64,000 nt of DNA, taken from assembly GCA_965140765.1 (NCBI GenBank), contig OZ223308.1, positions 186,001-250,000 of the forward strand, written 5' to 3'. Of this stretch, positions 63,025 through 64,000 are shown piece by piece. Position numbers and translations under genes: made by a program. The notes under the pieces were generated by a model. The model was not told the origin of the DNA. It saw nothing but the letters and a program-made list of their open reading frames with translations, and did not search any database. Position 1 is the stretch's first letter. Each line of letters opens with the position of its first letter. Source of the stretch: Sunxiuqinia sp963678245. GTDB taxonomy: Bacteria; Bacteroidota; Bacteroidia; Bacteroidales; Prolixibacteraceae.

Positions 63025-64000
63025 GCCGGTATCTTTTTTGGTAGTAATAATTCAATTTTAAAGCTTGTCTTCAAATCCGTAATTCGAATAAGTTCTGACG
63101 TTCCGTAAATGAGTTCCAATCGTTGTCTGATATTCCGAAGGCCAATTCCCTCTCCCCTGTTTCTGATGCTCTCCGCATCGTAATCATTTTCAATAATAAT
63201 CAACATACTCCCATTTTCCGTCGTGCAGCTTGTTGTTATGCTAACAGGCTCGGTTGCCTCATACACACCATATTTGATGGCATTCTCGTATAATGGTTGC
63301 AAAATCATATTCGGAATCTGAAAGTTATGACAACTTTCTTCGACTTCAAAAACAGGATTTAATTTTTTCCCAAACCTCACTTTTTCAATGCTCAGGTACA
63401 GTTTTATATTCTCCAGCTCATCCTTCAACGAAACGGTTTCGTCCTGATCGTGCTGCAAGGCATAACGCATAAACCGGGATAAGTTGATCACCATTTCATG
63501 TGCTTTTTCAGGAAAGCTAATCGTTAGCGACGCAATCGAATTTAAGCTATTGAAAAGAAAGTGAGGATTGATTTGTGATTTCAAGGCACTTAACTCAGCC
63601 TCGCGTATTAATGATTTCAGCTCTGCTTCCTTCTTGATCTTTTCTTTCAGGCTTTGATAGTAGTTGATAGCCAGAAAAAACAGCACGAAAATAACGTACA
63701 TCACATAACCCGAAAAGACTCGCCCGGGCAAGGTATCATATAGTAAATGGAGGTTTCCGGAGTCGATGACCTTGATACTGATAAAGCCCAGGTAAATCCA
63801 GATGGCGTTTAAGATTGAAGCCCCAATTAAATGATAAAGAAGGACCCACGTCAGCTCATTTTCTTCTAAACTATTGTATTTGATGATAAACCAAATACTG
63901 GCTCCCAGAACCGGGTAAATAACAAAGTAAATGAAAGCTGATAAGCTGGAACTAACCAGATCGGTTTCATACCAAAAGTATTGAATTGAAATATTGCTCA
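63021..64000 (-). CDS. LytS-like sensor histidine kinase (5' part cut by window edge)
   Basis: The reading frame stays open from 63021 to the window edge at 64000, so the start is outside. The N-terminal part holds several membrane helices. The His_kinase motif is SQINPHFLFNSLNSIASL (phospho-acceptor His), followed by a HATPase_c domain with MILQPLYENAIKYG and GEGIGLRNIRQRL. A TTG at 63731 is in frame but lies in the membrane part. Together with the regulator it forms an ordinary two-gene signalling pair. The ligand is not known. Confidence 0.9.
   Translation of the reverse strand, partial: SNISIQYFWYETDLVSSSLSAFIYFVIYPVLGASIWFIIKYNSLEENELTWVLLYHLIGASILNAIWIYLGFISIKVIDSGNLHLLYDTLPGRVFSGYVMYVIFVLFFLAINYYQSLKEKIKKEAELKSLIREAELSALKSQINPHFLFNSLNSIASLTISFPEKAHEMVINLSRFMRYALQHDQDETVSLKDELENIKLYLSIEKVRFGKKLNPVFEVEESCHNFQIPNMILQPLYENAIKYGVYEATEPVSITTSCTTENGSMLIIIENDYDAESIRNRGEGIGLRNIRQRLELIYGTSELIRITDLKTSFKIELLLPKKIPA

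Overview
The window is chromosomal DNA of a member of the phylum Bacteroidota, most likely the Marinilabiliales/Prolixibacteraceae part of it (this rank is inference from protein style only). Pointers are AT-rich DNA, repeated TAnnTTTG -7 promoter boxes with an upstream TTG or TTTG, the LpxC-FabZ fusion, a DUF4369-type lipoprotein, LytTR/LytS signalling and a full menaquinone cluster. It is almost entirely housekeeping DNA. I see no prophage, insertion sequence, CRISPR array, integrase, rRNA or plasmid gene.

Layout. 0.2-2.3 kb: a Tat-exported GH36-like protein. 2.4-10.4 kb: a tightly overlapping menaquinone operon, menI-menF-menD-(voltage-gated K+ channel)-menB-menA-menC-menE, closed by a strong hairpin. 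10.4-14.0 kb: tRNA-Phe, an M16 peptidase, an O-methyltransferase and a monomeric [FeFe] hydrogenase. 14.0-22.3 kb: a roughly 500 bp gene-poor gap, leuS, ald, an aminotransferase and recQ. 22.4-29.4 kb: tatC, lptB, tRNA-Leu, then tig-clpP-clpX and a FetAB-type ABC exporter. 29.4-38.4 kb: exported hydrolase, rmuC, ung, a FabH-like synthase with lpxH, a TlpA-like lipoprotein, ribF and ahcY. 38.4-47.6 kb: small uncharacterised genes, greA, a HIT protein, ruvC with an S41 protease, a TPR protein, lipA, lipB, a methyltransferase and an MTH1187-like protein. 47.6-57.3 kb: an HD hydrolase-lpxD-lpxC/fabZ-lpxA operon on the minus strand, divergent from rimP-nusA-infB. 57.4-64 kb: gcvH, tsaE, an alanine dehydrogenase paralogue, pulA with a small membrane protein, and a LytTR/LytS pair whose kinase runs off the window edge.

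Functional links: the men genes make menaquinone for anaerobic or microaerobic respiration. lpxA, lpxC, lpxD, lpxH, lptB and fabZ serve lipid A synthesis and LPS export. lipA and lipB make the lipoyl group that GcvH carries. tig, clpP and clpX form a protein-quality set, and rimP, nusA and infB a transcription/translation set.

I did not find one clearly new multi-gene system. The best leads are proteins that keep a known fold but have lost its signature residues (GH36-like, Rieske-like, TlpA-like, Ald-like), the K+ channel coupled into the men operon, and leader hairpins before clpP, greA and rimP.
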